Below, in pieces: positions 19,358-28,522 of a stretch of DNA of 64,000 nucleotides. The stretch comes from Alkalibaculum sporogenes (GTDB lineage Bacteria > Bacillota > Clostridia > Eubacteriales > Alkalibacteraceae): the NCBI RefSeq assembly GCF_009362815.1, contig NZ_WHNX01000007.1:1-64000 (forward strand), given 5' to 3'. The position numbers and the translations under genes were made by a program. Every line of letters begins with the position of its first letter. Within the stretch, counting starts at the first letter, position 1. The notes beneath the pieces were generated by a model. That model was given only the letters and a program-made list of their open reading frames with translations, was not told where the DNA came from and ran no database searches.

Positions 19358-20212
19358 CTATAAAGACTCTCTACTCTTCTTAATGATATCTAATTTGTCG
19401 ATCAATTTTGGATCTTCTTTTTCAATTAACATCTTAAATGATTCAATGCTTGTTAGAAAATTATCTAATACATTTACTAGTTTGTCTTTATTAGCAATAA
19501 ATAATTCGCTCCACATCTTAGAATTTATCATTGCTATACGTGTCATATCTTGAAAGCTTCCACCCTCGTAATTTGAAATATCATCGTCAACATTTATATC
19601 TACCATAGAAGAAGCTATTACATGGCAAAGTTGGCTTGTAAATGCAATTTTCTCATCATGCTTTTCTGGATCAGTATATACGACATTTTCAAACCCTATA
19701 GCTTTAATTATTTTCTCTAAATAGTCGACATTATCACTTTTGTTAAATTTCGTAGGCGTCAATATATAGTTTTTACCTTTGAATATTTTCTTATCTGCAT
19801 ATCCAAATCCTTGCCTTTCCTTACCTGCCATAGGATGCCCTGGTATATAGTCAATATCATCTCTTAATACTTCCTGAACAGATGATACTATTTTTCTCTT
19901 AACTCCAACTATATCTGTAATAATACATCCTTTCTTAAAACCATCCATGTTTTTGCAAATGAATTGAACTGCATCATCTAGATACAAGCATATCATAACA
20001 AAATCACATTCCCCTAAAATAGCGGAATTTATTTTTGTTAAACCTTCATCTATCAATCCTTTTTGTTGAGCATAATTTGTTATTTCTTTATTTATATCGA
20101 ATCCATATATTTTTTGAGGATATAGATCTCTAAATGCATCAGCAAACGAGCATCCCATCAGTCCTAGTCCTACAATTAAAATATTTTTACCTTTGAAATC
20201 ACTATTATCCAT
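19358..20212 (-). CDS. tyrA: Prephenate dehydrogenase TyrA
   Basis: NAD(P)-dependent oxidative decarboxylation of prephenate to 4-hydroxyphenylpyruvate, the tyrosine branch of aromatic synthesis. Rossmann motif GLGLMGCSFADAF is at residues 15-27; the HPMAGKERQGFGYADKKIF segment near 120 bears the catalytic His and substrate-binding residues. At 284 residues it lacks a C-terminal ACT domain, so feedback control is likely at the aroF step or by transcription. It starts four bases after aroF ends and shares its leader-peptide attenuator. Confidence 0.92.
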   Translation of the reverse strand: MDNSDFKGKNILIVGLGLMGCSFADAFRDLYPQKIYGFDINKEITNYAQQKGLIDEGLTKINSAILGECDFVMICLYLDDAVQFICKNMDGFKKGCIITDIVGVKRKIVSSVQEVLRDDIDYIPGHPMAGKERQGFGYADKKIFKGKNYILTPTKFNKSDNVDYLEKIIKAIGFENVVYTDPEKHDEKIAFTSQLCHVIASSMVDINVDDDISNYEGGSFQDMTRIAMINSKMWSELFIANKDKLVNVLDNFLTSIESFKMLIEKEDPKLIDKLDIIKKSRESL

Positions 20213-20216
20213 TTTG

Positions 20217-21230
20217 TTATATTACCTTTCCTTCGATCTGAGCATAGCTTCTTAACTTATACATTAAATCGTCAAAAACAGTTGGTTTTAATGATTGTTG
20301 CCCGTCACATAGCGCATCCTCTGGTGAATTATGCACCTCTATGATTAGCCCATCTGCACCTGCAGCTATTGAAGCTTTTGCCATTGGTTCTACTAACCAC
20401 CATAGACCAGTTGCATGACTAGGATCTACTATAACTGGTAGATGACTCTTTTTCTTTAAAATTGGTATTGCGCTTAGATCTAAAGTATTTCTCGTCATAT
20501 TCTCGAAAGTTCTAATTCCTCTTTCACATAAAATTACATTTTCATTTCCTTCCTTCATTATATACTCTGCTGACATTAACAGCTCTTCTATTGTCGCTGA
20601 TAAACCTCTCTTTAATAGTATAGGTTTTTTTAATTTGCCTAATTCTCTTAATAATATAAAGTTTTGCATATTTCTTGCACCGACTTGTATTATATCTACA
20701 TCGTCATTAAAAGCTTGAATCATTTCCGTTGACATAATCTCTGATACTATAGGTAGGCCAGTTTCTTTCCTCGCAATCTTTAGTAAGTTTAGTCCATCTA
20801 ACCCTAAGCCTTGAAAACTGTATGGCGAAGTTCTAGGCTTAAATGCTCCTCCCCTTAAAAATTTAGCTCCCGATTTTTTTACATCACGGGCTATACTAAT
20901 AATCTGCTCTTCACTTTCTACAGAGCATGGTCCTGCAATAACTCCAAAGTTGCTGCCTCCAATAAGATTTTTGTTTACATCTATCACTGTATTGTCTGGA
21001 TGAAAAAGTCTATTTGCTTTTTTATATGGTTCTTGAACACGCAATACCTTTTTTACTATTTCATGAGACTCAATTGAACTTACGTCAAGTGTTCTTGTAT
21101 CTCCAATTAGCCCAAGTATAAGATTATCTAAACCCTTGGAGTAATTTACCTGCAACCCCGACTTTTCTATCAAATTTAGTAATCTTTTAATATCTCTTTC
21201 TTCAGCATCAGCTCTTACAACAATAATCAT
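20217..21230 (-). CDS. aroF: 3-deoxy-7-phosphoheptulonate synthase (DAHP synthase)
   Basis: Condenses PEP and erythrose-4-phosphate, the entry to the shikimate pathway. Residues 1-70 form a ferredoxin-like N-terminal domain (MIIVVRADAEERDIKRLL), the regulatory extension of this subfamily. The barrel has AGPCSVESEEQI near 100, RGGAFKPRTSPYSFQGLG near 125 and the metal-binding DPSHATG near 268. 337 residues. AAGGAGGAA precedes the ATG. The promoter and attenuator upstream show the operon is controlled by aromatic amino acid supply. Confidence 0.95.
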   Translation of the reverse strand: MIIVVRADAEERDIKRLLNLIEKSGLQVNYSKGLDNLILGLIGDTRTLDVSSIESHEIVKKVLRVQEPYKKANRLFHPDNTVIDVNKNLIGGSNFGVIAGPCSVESEEQIISIARDVKKSGAKFLRGGAFKPRTSPYSFQGLGLDGLNLLKIARKETGLPIVSEIMSTEMIQAFNDDVDIIQVGARNMQNFILLRELGKLKKPILLKRGLSATIEELLMSAEYIMKEGNENVILCERGIRTFENMTRNTLDLSAIPILKKKSHLPVIVDPSHATGLWWLVEPMAKASIAAGADGLIIEVHNSPEDALCDGQQSLKPTVFDDLMYKLRSYAQIEGKVI

Positions 21231-21331
21231 TTCTATTCCTCCTTCAGATTTTAAGAATAGTATCTTAGATACTTATTCAAGTTTGTATTAAAGTTTGGAC
21301 GCGAACCAAGCAGGTCAAACTTATAAAGTAT

Positions 21332-21356
21332 AAAAAAAAAGACTCTATCGAGTCTT
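21332..21356 (-). terminator. Attenuator terminator in the aroF-tyrA leader
   Basis: AAGACTC pairs with GAGTCTT around a four-base loop and is followed by a run of nine T on the minus strand. It lies 27 bases after the leader-peptide stop codon and about 100 bases before aroF, the place expected of an attenuator rather than an end-of-operon terminator. A weaker hairpin (ATACAA/TTGTAT, about 21362-21378) lies just before it and could be part of the alternative fold. Confidence 0.85.
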
Positions 21357-21382
21357 ACAAAATACAACATATTTGTATGGGA

Positions 21383-21511
21383 CTACTCCATTTTTAGATT
21401 TATAACACATCTATTTTTTTGTACGACAAATTTACCAGCGTTATAATAATAACCCCAGCTAAAGCTATAAAAATAATCTTGATTTATCATTTTTATACTT
21501 GTTGTATCCAT
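21383..21511 (-). CDS. Aromatic-rich leader peptide of the aroF-tyrA attenuator
   Basis: A 42-residue frame starts at ATG 21511, seven bases after a perfect AGGAGG (21519-21524), and stops with TAG at 21383-21385. Residues 13-23 read YFYSFSWGYYY: five Tyr, two Phe and one Trp in eleven positions, followed by Phe-28. The tail (residues 29-42) is not aromatic. The frame is preceded by a good promoter and followed by a terminator, then aroF-tyrA. I infer ribosome stalling at the aromatic codons when charged Tyr, Phe or Trp tRNA is scarce prevents termination. Too short for normal gene calling. I do not recognise this exact leader from a described case. Confidence 0.85.
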   Translation of the reverse strand: MDTTSIKMINQDYFYSFSWGYYYNAGKFVVQKNRCVINLKME

Positions 21512-21591
21512 TTGCCATCCTCCTAGTAATTATATAAGGTGTCCCTATACTTTATTTAACATATTTTTACCAAATGTTAAATGTTTTTTTC

Positions 21592-21621
21592 ATTATACTT
21601 GATAAGCTAATTGAAAGTCAA
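21592..21621 (-). promoter_or_regulatory. Promoter of the aroF-tyrA leader
   Basis: On the minus strand TTGACT (21616-21621), 18-base spacer, TATAAT (21592-21597). Transcription would start about 75 bases upstream of the leader-peptide ATG. Confidence 0.8.
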
Positions 21622-21690
21622 TGTATATATTAATTTAATTACAGTAGTATATTAGCTCTTCAATTTCACAATAATATTTAGTGCAATTTT

Positions 21691-21731
21691 AAGACAGTCG
21701 TACTAGTAGATTTACTTTAACATACTGTCTT
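21691..21731 (-). terminator. Possible terminator after metG
   Basis: AAGACAGT pairs with ACTGTCTT over a 25-base loop; TTAAAATTGC follows on the minus strand. Long loop and weak T-tract make this uncertain, but it is the only candidate between metG and the aroF promoter. Confidence 0.4.
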
Positions 21732-21804
21732 TAAAATCACACATTATATTATATGCTTTCCATCTGGCATGGACACTTTCGTCTTGGCTTGCTATTGTCA
21801 ACTC

Positions 21805-23733
21805 TTAGCTAACTATGTTTCCTGGTTCTATATCTCCATCTGTAGTAATCAAATTCAACTCATTTTTATTACTAGCAGCGAGAATCATGCCTTCCGATTC
21901 TATTCCTCTTAGATTCACTGGTTTTAGATTGCATATAACTACGACTTTTTTACCAATTAATTTCTCACAACTGTAGAACTTAGCTATCCCAGAAACAATT
22001 TGTCTTATTTCAGTCCCTACATTTATTTTAAGTACTAAAAGTTTATCTGCATTCGGATGTGCATCTGCTGAAACAATAATTCCTATTCTTAAATCAATTT
22101 TATCAATATCGTCTATAGTAATTTCTTTTTTTGATTCAGTCTTTTTGTTTTTTTCTACCTTTTTCTCTTTAACTATTTCTTGTTTTTTTATTTCTTCTAT
22201 AGATATATCTATTCTAGGGAAAAGTTGATCTCCCTTAGTCACTTTTACTCCATCAGGATAATTACCAAAAGATAAAATACTTTCCCACGTAATATAATTT
22301 CCAGATACATTGATTTGTTTTAATAGCTTACAAGATGTAGAAGGCATAAAAGGATAGATCAGTACGCCAACAATTCTTAGCACTTCTGTCAAATTGTATA
22401 GTACCTGACCAAGTCTTGGATGATTCTGTATATCTTTTCCTAGTATCCAAGGTGTAGTTTCATCAATATACTTATTTGATTTAGCTATTAATTTCCAAAT
22501 GCTAGATAATGCGTTACTAAATTCAAGTTTCTCCATGTATTTTTCTACTTCTCTAGTAGTAACAATGGCTAACTCTCTTATTTCGTCGTCAAGGGGATCT
22601 TTTTCTTTCAAAGTTGGTATTATTCCATTAAAGTATTTCTCTGTCATACTAACGGTTCTACTCAGTAAGTTTCCTAAATCATTTGCTAAATCAGAATTAG
22701 TACGATTAATGAGGGCATCTTCATTATATACACCATCCGACCCAAATGGCATTTCTCTTAATACATAATACCTTAAGGCATCAACGCCATATTTTTCTAC
22801 TAGTAATACAGGATCAATAACATTCCCTTTGGATTTGGACATTTTTCCACCTTTTAATAAAATCCATCCGTGACCAAAAATTTGCTTGGGTAGTGGTAGA
22901 TCTAAAGCCATTAGCATAATCGGCCAGTATATAGTATGGAATCTTAATATGTCTTTTCCGATCAAATGTACATCTGCTGGCCAAAATTTTTCCATTAACT
23001 GAGGATTTTTATTTAAGTACCCTAAAGCAGTAATGTAATTTGATAGTGCATCTATCCAAACATACACAACATGACCCTTATCAAATTCAACAGGTATCCC
23101 CCAATCAAACGACGTACGCGACACACATAAGTCTTGCAATCCAGGCAAAAGAAAATTATTTAACATCTCATTTTTTCTAGAATCTGGTTTTATAAAGTCC
23201 TTGTTATCCTGTATATGTTTTATTAATCTATCCGCATATTTGCTCATCTTAAAAAAGTAAGCTTCTTCCTTTTCTTGCCTAACTTCTCTACCGCAATCTG
23301 GACACTTATTATCTACTAGTTGAGATTCTGTCCAAAATGCCTCACATGGTGTGCAATACCAACCTTCGTAATGAGACTTATATATGTCGCCTTTATTATA
23401 TAGGGTATTAAATATTTTTTTGACTGATTCTTCATGATAGTCATCTGTAGTTCTAACAAAATGATCGTATTTAATATCCATTATGTCCCACAATTCTTTA
23501 ATATCCTTTACTATACAATCTACGTATTCTTTTGGAGTGACACCTTTTTCATTTGCTTTTTCTTCAATCTTTTGACCATGTTCATCAGTACCTGTTAAAA
23601 AAAACACATCGTAACCCATAAGCTTTTTATATCGGCTCATTGTATCCGCGGCTACAGTCGTATAAGTATGCCCTATGTGTAATTTATCACTTGGATAGTA
23701 GATTGGTGTTGAAATATAGTAACTCTTTTTCAT
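21805..23733 (-). CDS. metG: Methionyl-tRNA synthetase with C-terminal tRNA-binding domain
   Basis: Charges initiator and elongator tRNA-Met. Class I signatures: YPSDKLHIGHTYTT at residues 12-25 (HIGH) and KMSKSKGN near 298. A zinc-binding knuckle is visible (CTPCEAFW...CPDCGRE, about 127-149). The C-terminal EMAPII/Arc1p-like domain (KIDLRIGIIVSADAHPNADKLLVL, from about 545) gives the long 642-residue form that dimerises. AAGGAGG precedes the ATG. It is controlled by a methionine T-box, but 380 bases of hairpin repeats separate that T-box from the start codon. Confidence 0.96.
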   Translation of the reverse strand: MKKSYYISTPIYYPSDKLHIGHTYTTVAADTMSRYKKLMGYDVFFLTGTDEHGQKIEEKANEKGVTPKEYVDCIVKDIKELWDIMDIKYDHFVRTTDDYHEESVKKIFNTLYNKGDIYKSHYEGWYCTPCEAFWTESQLVDNKCPDCGREVRQEKEEAYFFKMSKYADRLIKHIQDNKDFIKPDSRKNEMLNNFLLPGLQDLCVSRTSFDWGIPVEFDKGHVVYVWIDALSNYITALGYLNKNPQLMEKFWPADVHLIGKDILRFHTIYWPIMLMALDLPLPKQIFGHGWILLKGGKMSKSKGNVIDPVLLVEKYGVDALRYYVLREMPFGSDGVYNEDALINRTNSDLANDLGNLLSRTVSMTEKYFNGIIPTLKEKDPLDDEIRELAIVTTREVEKYMEKLEFSNALSSIWKLIAKSNKYIDETTPWILGKDIQNHPRLGQVLYNLTEVLRIVGVLIYPFMPSTSCKLLKQINVSGNYITWESILSFGNYPDGVKVTKGDQLFPRIDISIEEIKKQEIVKEKKVEKNKKTESKKEITIDDIDKIDLRIGIIVSADAHPNADKLLVLKINVGTEIRQIVSGIAKFYSCEKLIGKKVVVICNLKPVNLRGIESEGMILAASNKNELNLITTDGDIEPGNIVS

Positions 23734-23785
23734 GACTTCCTCCTTGAATCTATATTATTTCCTATTCTAAGACTAATACATAAGG

Positions 23786-24168
23786 TAGCGGACATTCGCC
23801 AAGCTATTATTTGCGTAGACATGAGATTTCTCAGACAAATCGGCACGCCGTTTGTACATATCTACACTTTAGAATCTCCTGCGTCGATTCTGCTGTCGTG
23901 ACATTCGCCAAATGAAAGCTAGCTTTCATTTACGGATTCTAATCCTAACCTAGTCAAATTAGCAAGCTATTTGACTTTCTTAGGTTTATGCTCACTTTCC
24001 TTCACCTTGTAATCGACAAGCGATTCCAAGTTCGCGGACATTCGCCAAATGAAAGCTAGCTTTCATTTACGGATTCTAATCCTAAGAAAGTCAAATTAGC
24101 AAGCTATTTGACTTTCTTAGGATTAGAATCCTATCGAAAACAAGTTTTCGCTTGGCTCATTATTATCA
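23786..24168 (-). repeat. Tandem hairpin repeats between metG and its T-box (post-terminator element, copy a plus two further units)
   Basis: Read on the minus strand, the block starts straight after the T-box terminator with GCGTGATAATAATGAGCCAAG and contains TTGGCGAATGTC three times (ending near 24037, 23900 and 23792), marking units of about 135, 137 and 110 bases. Unit 1 holds a perfect 26-bp inverted repeat (24071-24096 with 24106-24131) and the 22-bp palindrome at 24047-24068. Unit 2 repeats both, with the large stem partly decayed. Unit 3 has different sequence but nested hairpins of the same kind. No open frame is supported. All of it should be in the metG 5' UTR. Confidence 0.85.
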
Positions 24169-24434
24169 CGCAAAAAAAAATCCTCCCCTGTTAAGGGCGA
24201 AGGAATATCCGCGGTACCACCTTATTTCACAATACTTAGTTTGTATTGCATCTTCTGTGCTTTTCACATTCTTTTAACGCCTAACAGCGGTACATGCTTA
24301 AAAACAAGTTTCTCACATATACAGTTCAGGGGCCATATTCTATTAATATTAAATAATCAGTTTTCACCAAACCTGACTCTCTATATATCTTATATTAATA
24401 TACTCTTCCCATCATTACTTTTCTTTATATTATA
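24169..24434 (-). promoter_or_regulatory. T-box leader of metG (specifier AUG, methionine)
   Basis: T-box sequence GGTGGTACCGCGGA is on the minus strand at 24208-24221. The terminator (24181-24204, TCCT..CCCT pairing with AGGG.AGGA) is followed by nine T. In the stem I region the specifier loop reads GAATATGG with ATG at 24334-24336, matching methionine and the downstream gene. The gene itself starts 430 bases after the terminator, unusually far, because of inserted repeats. Confidence 0.93.
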
Positions 24435-24440
24435 ATTAGT

Positions 24441-24468
24441 ATTATACCTTTTTATACCTATAATTCAA
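24441..24468 (-). promoter_or_regulatory. Promoter of the metG T-box transcript
   Basis: On the minus strand TTGAAT (24463-24468), 16 bases, TATAAT (24441-24446). It begins seven bases before the spmB stop codon, so metG has its own transcription start. Confidence 0.75.
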
Positions 24469-24474
24469 GTGAAT

Positions 24475-24999
24475 TTATGAAAATAATATATAACAAACGA
24501 TAATTGAAGAAATAAACCCTGCTGTATCCGCTAATAATGCCGCTTTAACTGTGTACTTGTATCTTTTTATACCAATAGACCCTAAGTAAAGTGCCACTAC
24601 ATAAAACGTTGTTTCTGTTGATCCCATCATCGTTGACGCCATCTTCCCTATCAAACTATCTGGATGATGGTTAATTAAGATATCTGTTAACATGGCTGTA
24701 CTCCCTGATCCAGATATAGGTCGCATAATACCTAGGGGAAATACTTCTTTGGGTATGTTTACAAAATCCAATATCGGCGAAAGTATAGATATTATAAATT
24801 CTAATAAACCTGAACTTCTAAATATGCTAATAGCTATTAACATGGTAATTAAGTAAGGAAATACTGATAGGGCAGTGTTAATGCTTTCCTTTGCACCTAT
24901 TGCAAAAACATCATACATATTCACTTTCTTTTTTTTACCATACAATAGTATGCTAAGTATTATAATAGGTATTACCATATTGGATAAGTAATTAACCAT
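24475..24999 (-). CDS. spmB: Spore maturation protein SpmB
   Basis: Integral membrane protein of the nucleoside transporter-gate family needed for full spore core dehydration in Bacillus subtilis. Several hydrophobic segments (about 5-22, 45-75, 125-150, 155-173) and the conserved IMRPISGSGSTAMLTDIL region near residues 92-110 are visible. 174 residues, normal length. AAGGAAGGAG precedes the ATG, which lies inside the end of spmA (8-base overlap), so the two are translationally coupled. The pair marks the organism as a spore former. Confidence 0.92.
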   Translation of the reverse strand: MVNYLSNMVIPIIILSILLYGKKKKVNMYDVFAIGAKESINTALSVFPYLITMLIAISIFRSSGLLEFIISILSPILDFVNIPKEVFPLGIMRPISGSGSTAMLTDILINHHPDSLIGKMASTMMGSTETTFYVVALYLGSIGIKRYKYTVKAALLADTAGFISSIIVCYILFS

Positions 25000-25597
25000 A
25001 TGATTTTCTCCTTCCTTTTGCTTCTTCCTTTCTTCTAATAATAATTGTTGCCCCTACTCCTACAAAAGTTGATATACATGTAGTTATAATAGATGATAAG
25101 ACGATAGCTGCCGGCTCAACTGATCCCATTGAAGCTCTTAATGCTATTACAGTAGTAGGGATTAACTGTATTGAAGATGTGTTTATTACTAGGAACATAC
25201 ACATGGCATCCGATGCAACTCCTTTATCTCTATTTATACTTTGCAATTCTTTCATTACCTTGAGACCGAATGGAGTTGCAGCGTTGCCTAATCCTAATAT
25301 GTTTGCAGAGAAATTTAATGAGATAGCGCCTAAGGCTGGATGATCTTTAGGTACCTCTGGAAATAATTTTTTAATAATGGGATACATTATTCGTGATATA
25401 GTATTAATTAACCCAGATTGTTTAACTATCTCCATTAGCCCTAACCAGAGTGCCCAAACTCCTACAAAAGTAATGCATAGTTCAACTGCTTGAACTGATG
25501 ATTGAATTACTCCATCTGTAATTTCATTTACATTCCCAGTAAACAATCCAAATATTATGCTGACTACAATCATATAGAACCATATATTGTTAATCAA
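24992..25597 (-). CDS. spmA: Spore maturation protein SpmA
   Basis: Partner of SpmB in spore core dehydration; membrane protein. The conserved stretch SLNFSANILGLGNAATPFGLKAM-like (here about residues 95-117) identifies the family, with transmembrane segments near 5-20, 35-55, 120-145 and 155-185. The start is TTG at 25597, preceded by AGAGGTGAT at good spacing; the next Met would remove the first helix. 201 residues. It overlaps spmB by eight bases. Confidence 0.92.
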   Translation of the reverse strand: MINNIWFYMIVVSIIFGLFTGNVNEITDGVIQSSVQAVELCITFVGVWALWLGLMEIVKQSGLINTISRIMYPIIKKLFPEVPKDHPALGAISLNFSANILGLGNAATPFGLKVMKELQSINRDKGVASDAMCMFLVINTSSIQLIPTTVIALRASMGSVEPAAIVLSSIITTCISTFVGVGATIIIRRKEEAKGRRKSYG

Positions 25598-25826
25598 AAA
25601 ATATCACCTCTTATTAAATCTATATTTATTCTCGCTAAATATGACTGATATTTAAACTTCCTTAAACTTAATTTGCACCTTAATCTGATATCTATTAATT
25701 TATCATAATGGTCTCTCCTATTTATCAAATTTAAGTTTTAGCAATGATTTACTATTCTTTTGTCTCTATACAATAGTACATAATCTCACTAGCATTACAA
25801 TTTTCCACTTTTTTTCATATAAATGA

Positions 25827-25855
25827 TTGAATACTTAATGTATTCTTGATATAAT
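25827..25855 (+). promoter_or_regulatory. Promoter of abrB
   Basis: TTGAAT (25827-25832), 17-base spacer, TATAAT (25850-25855), about 50 bases before the abrB start. The spacer to divergent spmA (25598-25826) shows no gene; I saw no clear sporulation-sigma promoter for spmA. Confidence 0.8.
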
Positions 25856-25904
25856 GTAAAGTAATTACAATGTCGAATATTGTATAAGAGGGGAGAGTTT
25901 TAAA

Positions 25905-26144
25905 ATGAAGTCTACAGGAATAGTAAGAAAAGTTGACGAGTTAGGGAGGATTGTTATCCCTATAGAGCTGCGAAGAACATTAGATATAAATATTAAGGAT
26001 TCTTTAGAAATATTTGTTGATGGTAGCTATGTTGTGTTAAAGAAATATGAGCCTGCTTGTATATTCTGTAGTAATGCAAAAGATGTACATAATTATAAAG
26101 GTAAAAATATTTGTCCAGATTGCATGGAAGAATTAAAAAAGTAA
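25905..26144 (+). CDS. abrB: AbrB-family transition-state regulator
   Basis: DNA-binding regulator of stationary-phase and early sporulation genes. The N-terminal swapped-hairpin DNA-binding domain (residues 1-47) has the family core TGIVRKVDELGRIVIPIELRR. The C-terminal part has two CxxC pairs (CIFC at 52-55 and CPDC at 70-73), as in clostridial AbrB proteins, suggesting a zinc-stabilised C-terminus. 79 residues. Ribosome site GAGGGGAG. Monocistronic, with its own promoter and terminator, next to rsmI and metG as in the Bacillus subtilis rsmI-abrB-metS neighbourhood. Confidence 0.93.
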   Translation: MKSTGIVRKVDELGRIVIPIELRRTLDINIKDSLEIFVDGSYVVLKKYEPACIFCSNAKDVHNYKGKNICPDCMEELKK

Positions 26145-26170
26145 GAACTTCGAAAGAAGTTCTTTTTTTT
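26144..26170 (+). terminator. abrB terminator, starting in the stop codon
   Basis: AGAACTTC and GAAGTTCT form the stem; eight T follow. The stem's first base is the last base of the TAA stop codon (26142-26144). Confidence 0.9.
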
Positions 26171-26284
26171 ATCGTGAAGACAATGAGCCAAGAGAAAAGG
26201 AACTTTTCGTAGGCGTGTTTATTGTGGTTTATCCCAGTAGATAAGCAAATAGTTGTTGGATTTCTACAACAACTGGCGAAAGGA
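26171..26284 (+). repeat. Post-terminator hairpin element, copy c
   Basis: Begins immediately after the abrB terminator T-run: ATCGTGAAGACAATGAGCCAAG, then a hairpin GAAAAG/CTTTTC (26194-26208), a hairpin TTATC/GATAA (about 26229-26244) and a hairpin AGTTGTTG/CAACAACT (26251-26274) directly followed by GGCGAA. Compared with copy a, the first stem has changed from GAAAAC/GTTTTC to GAAAAG/CTTTTC, a paired change that keeps the stem. No protein is encoded. Confidence 0.7.
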
Positions 26285-26294
26285 TTATTTTAGT

Positions 26295-27134
26295 CTATTT
26301 CTTCATTATTTGCTCGTATATTTCTCGTTTAGGTACTCCTCTATCTTTTGCTATTAATTTCACTGTTTCTTTTCGTTCTATATTCTGGTTCAAATAATAG
26401 GCGAGGTGTTCTTCTATACTAATATTTTCCCATTCCAGCTCTTCTGAAATAGTCTTCTTATGACCTTCAATTACGATTACAAACTCACCTCTAGGATTTT
26501 TTTGTTGAAAATGGTCTATTGCCCGGGAAATACTTCCTCTAAAAATCTCCTCGTGGATTTTCGTCATTTCCCTTGCAATCGCTATATTTTTTTCACCTAG
26601 GTTTTCTTTTATATCTAAAAGCGTATTTCTAATTTTATGCGGAGCTTCATACAATATAATCGTAGATTCTAAAAAACGTAAGCCTTCAAATTGTTCTTTT
26701 CTTCTTTTCTTATTCATGGATAAAAATCCAGCAAAATAGAAATCAGATGTATCTAGTCCAGAAATAACCAATGCGCTTATAGCTGCACTTGGACCGGGTA
26801 TTACTTCAACAATAATTTCATTTTGTATGCATTTTTGTACCATCGTTGTACCAGGATCTGATATGCCAGGCATTCCCGCATCTGAAACAATGGCGATTTT
26901 TTTACCCTCTTTGATTAACTCACAAAAGTAGTCGGATCTCATTTGTTCGTTATGTTGATGAAAACTCATTAGCTTTGCCTTTATATCATAATGATTCAAT
27001 AGTTTCACAGTATTTCTCGTATCCTCACAAGCGACGATATCAACTTCTTGTAGAATACGTATTGCTCTATAAGTTATGTCTTCAAGATTTCCTATAGGTG
27101 TGGCTACCAAGTAGCATCGTCCCTGTTCATCCAT
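26295..27134 (-). CDS. rsmI: 16S rRNA 2'-O-ribose C1402 methyltransferase RsmI
   Basis: SAM-dependent methylation of C1402 in the decoding centre of the small subunit. Tetrapyrrole-methylase fold: LVATPIGNLEDIT at 8-20, VACEDTRNT near 33, VSDAGMPGISDPG near 83 and EVIPGPSAAISALVISG near 108. 279 residues. Faces away from abrB; its start codon ATG at 27134 follows AGGAATTTGAG. Monocistronic between purA terminator and copy c of the repeat. Confidence 0.94.
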   Translation of the reverse strand: MDEQGRCYLVATPIGNLEDITYRAIRILQEVDIVACEDTRNTVKLLNHYDIKAKLMSFHQHNEQMRSDYFCELIKEGKKIAIVSDAGMPGISDPGTTMVQKCIQNEIIVEVIPGPSAAISALVISGLDTSDFYFAGFLSMNKKRRKEQFEGLRFLESTIILYEAPHKIRNTLLDIKENLGEKNIAIAREMTKIHEEIFRGSISRAIDHFQQKNPRGEFVIVIEGHKKTISEELEWENISIEEHLAYYLNQNIERKETVKLIAKDRGVPKREIYEQIMKK

Positions 27135-27175
27135 ATCTCAAATTCCTTTCTTATACTTTCATTAATATATTATAT

Positions 27176-27200
27176 AAAAGGGTCGCTGTTAAAAGCGACC
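27176..27200 (-). terminator. Terminator of purA
   Basis: AGGTCGCT pairs with AGCGACC(C) around a short loop, then CTTTTATAT on the minus strand, 27 bases after the purA stop codon. Confidence 0.8.
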
Positions 27201-27226
27201 TCTAATATTCTAATATATTTTTTTCC

Positions 27227-28522
<1,296 letters not shown>

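Noticed and set aside
21231-21620. T-box leader for aroF
   Set aside because: No GGTGGNACCGCG-type T-box sequence; the region is instead explained by a leader peptide and terminator.
23786-24168. tRNA gene suggested by cloverleaf-like nested stems
   Set aside because: No seven-base anticodon loop, no TTCRA T-loop, no CCA-end acceptor stem; stems far exceed tRNA arm lengths.
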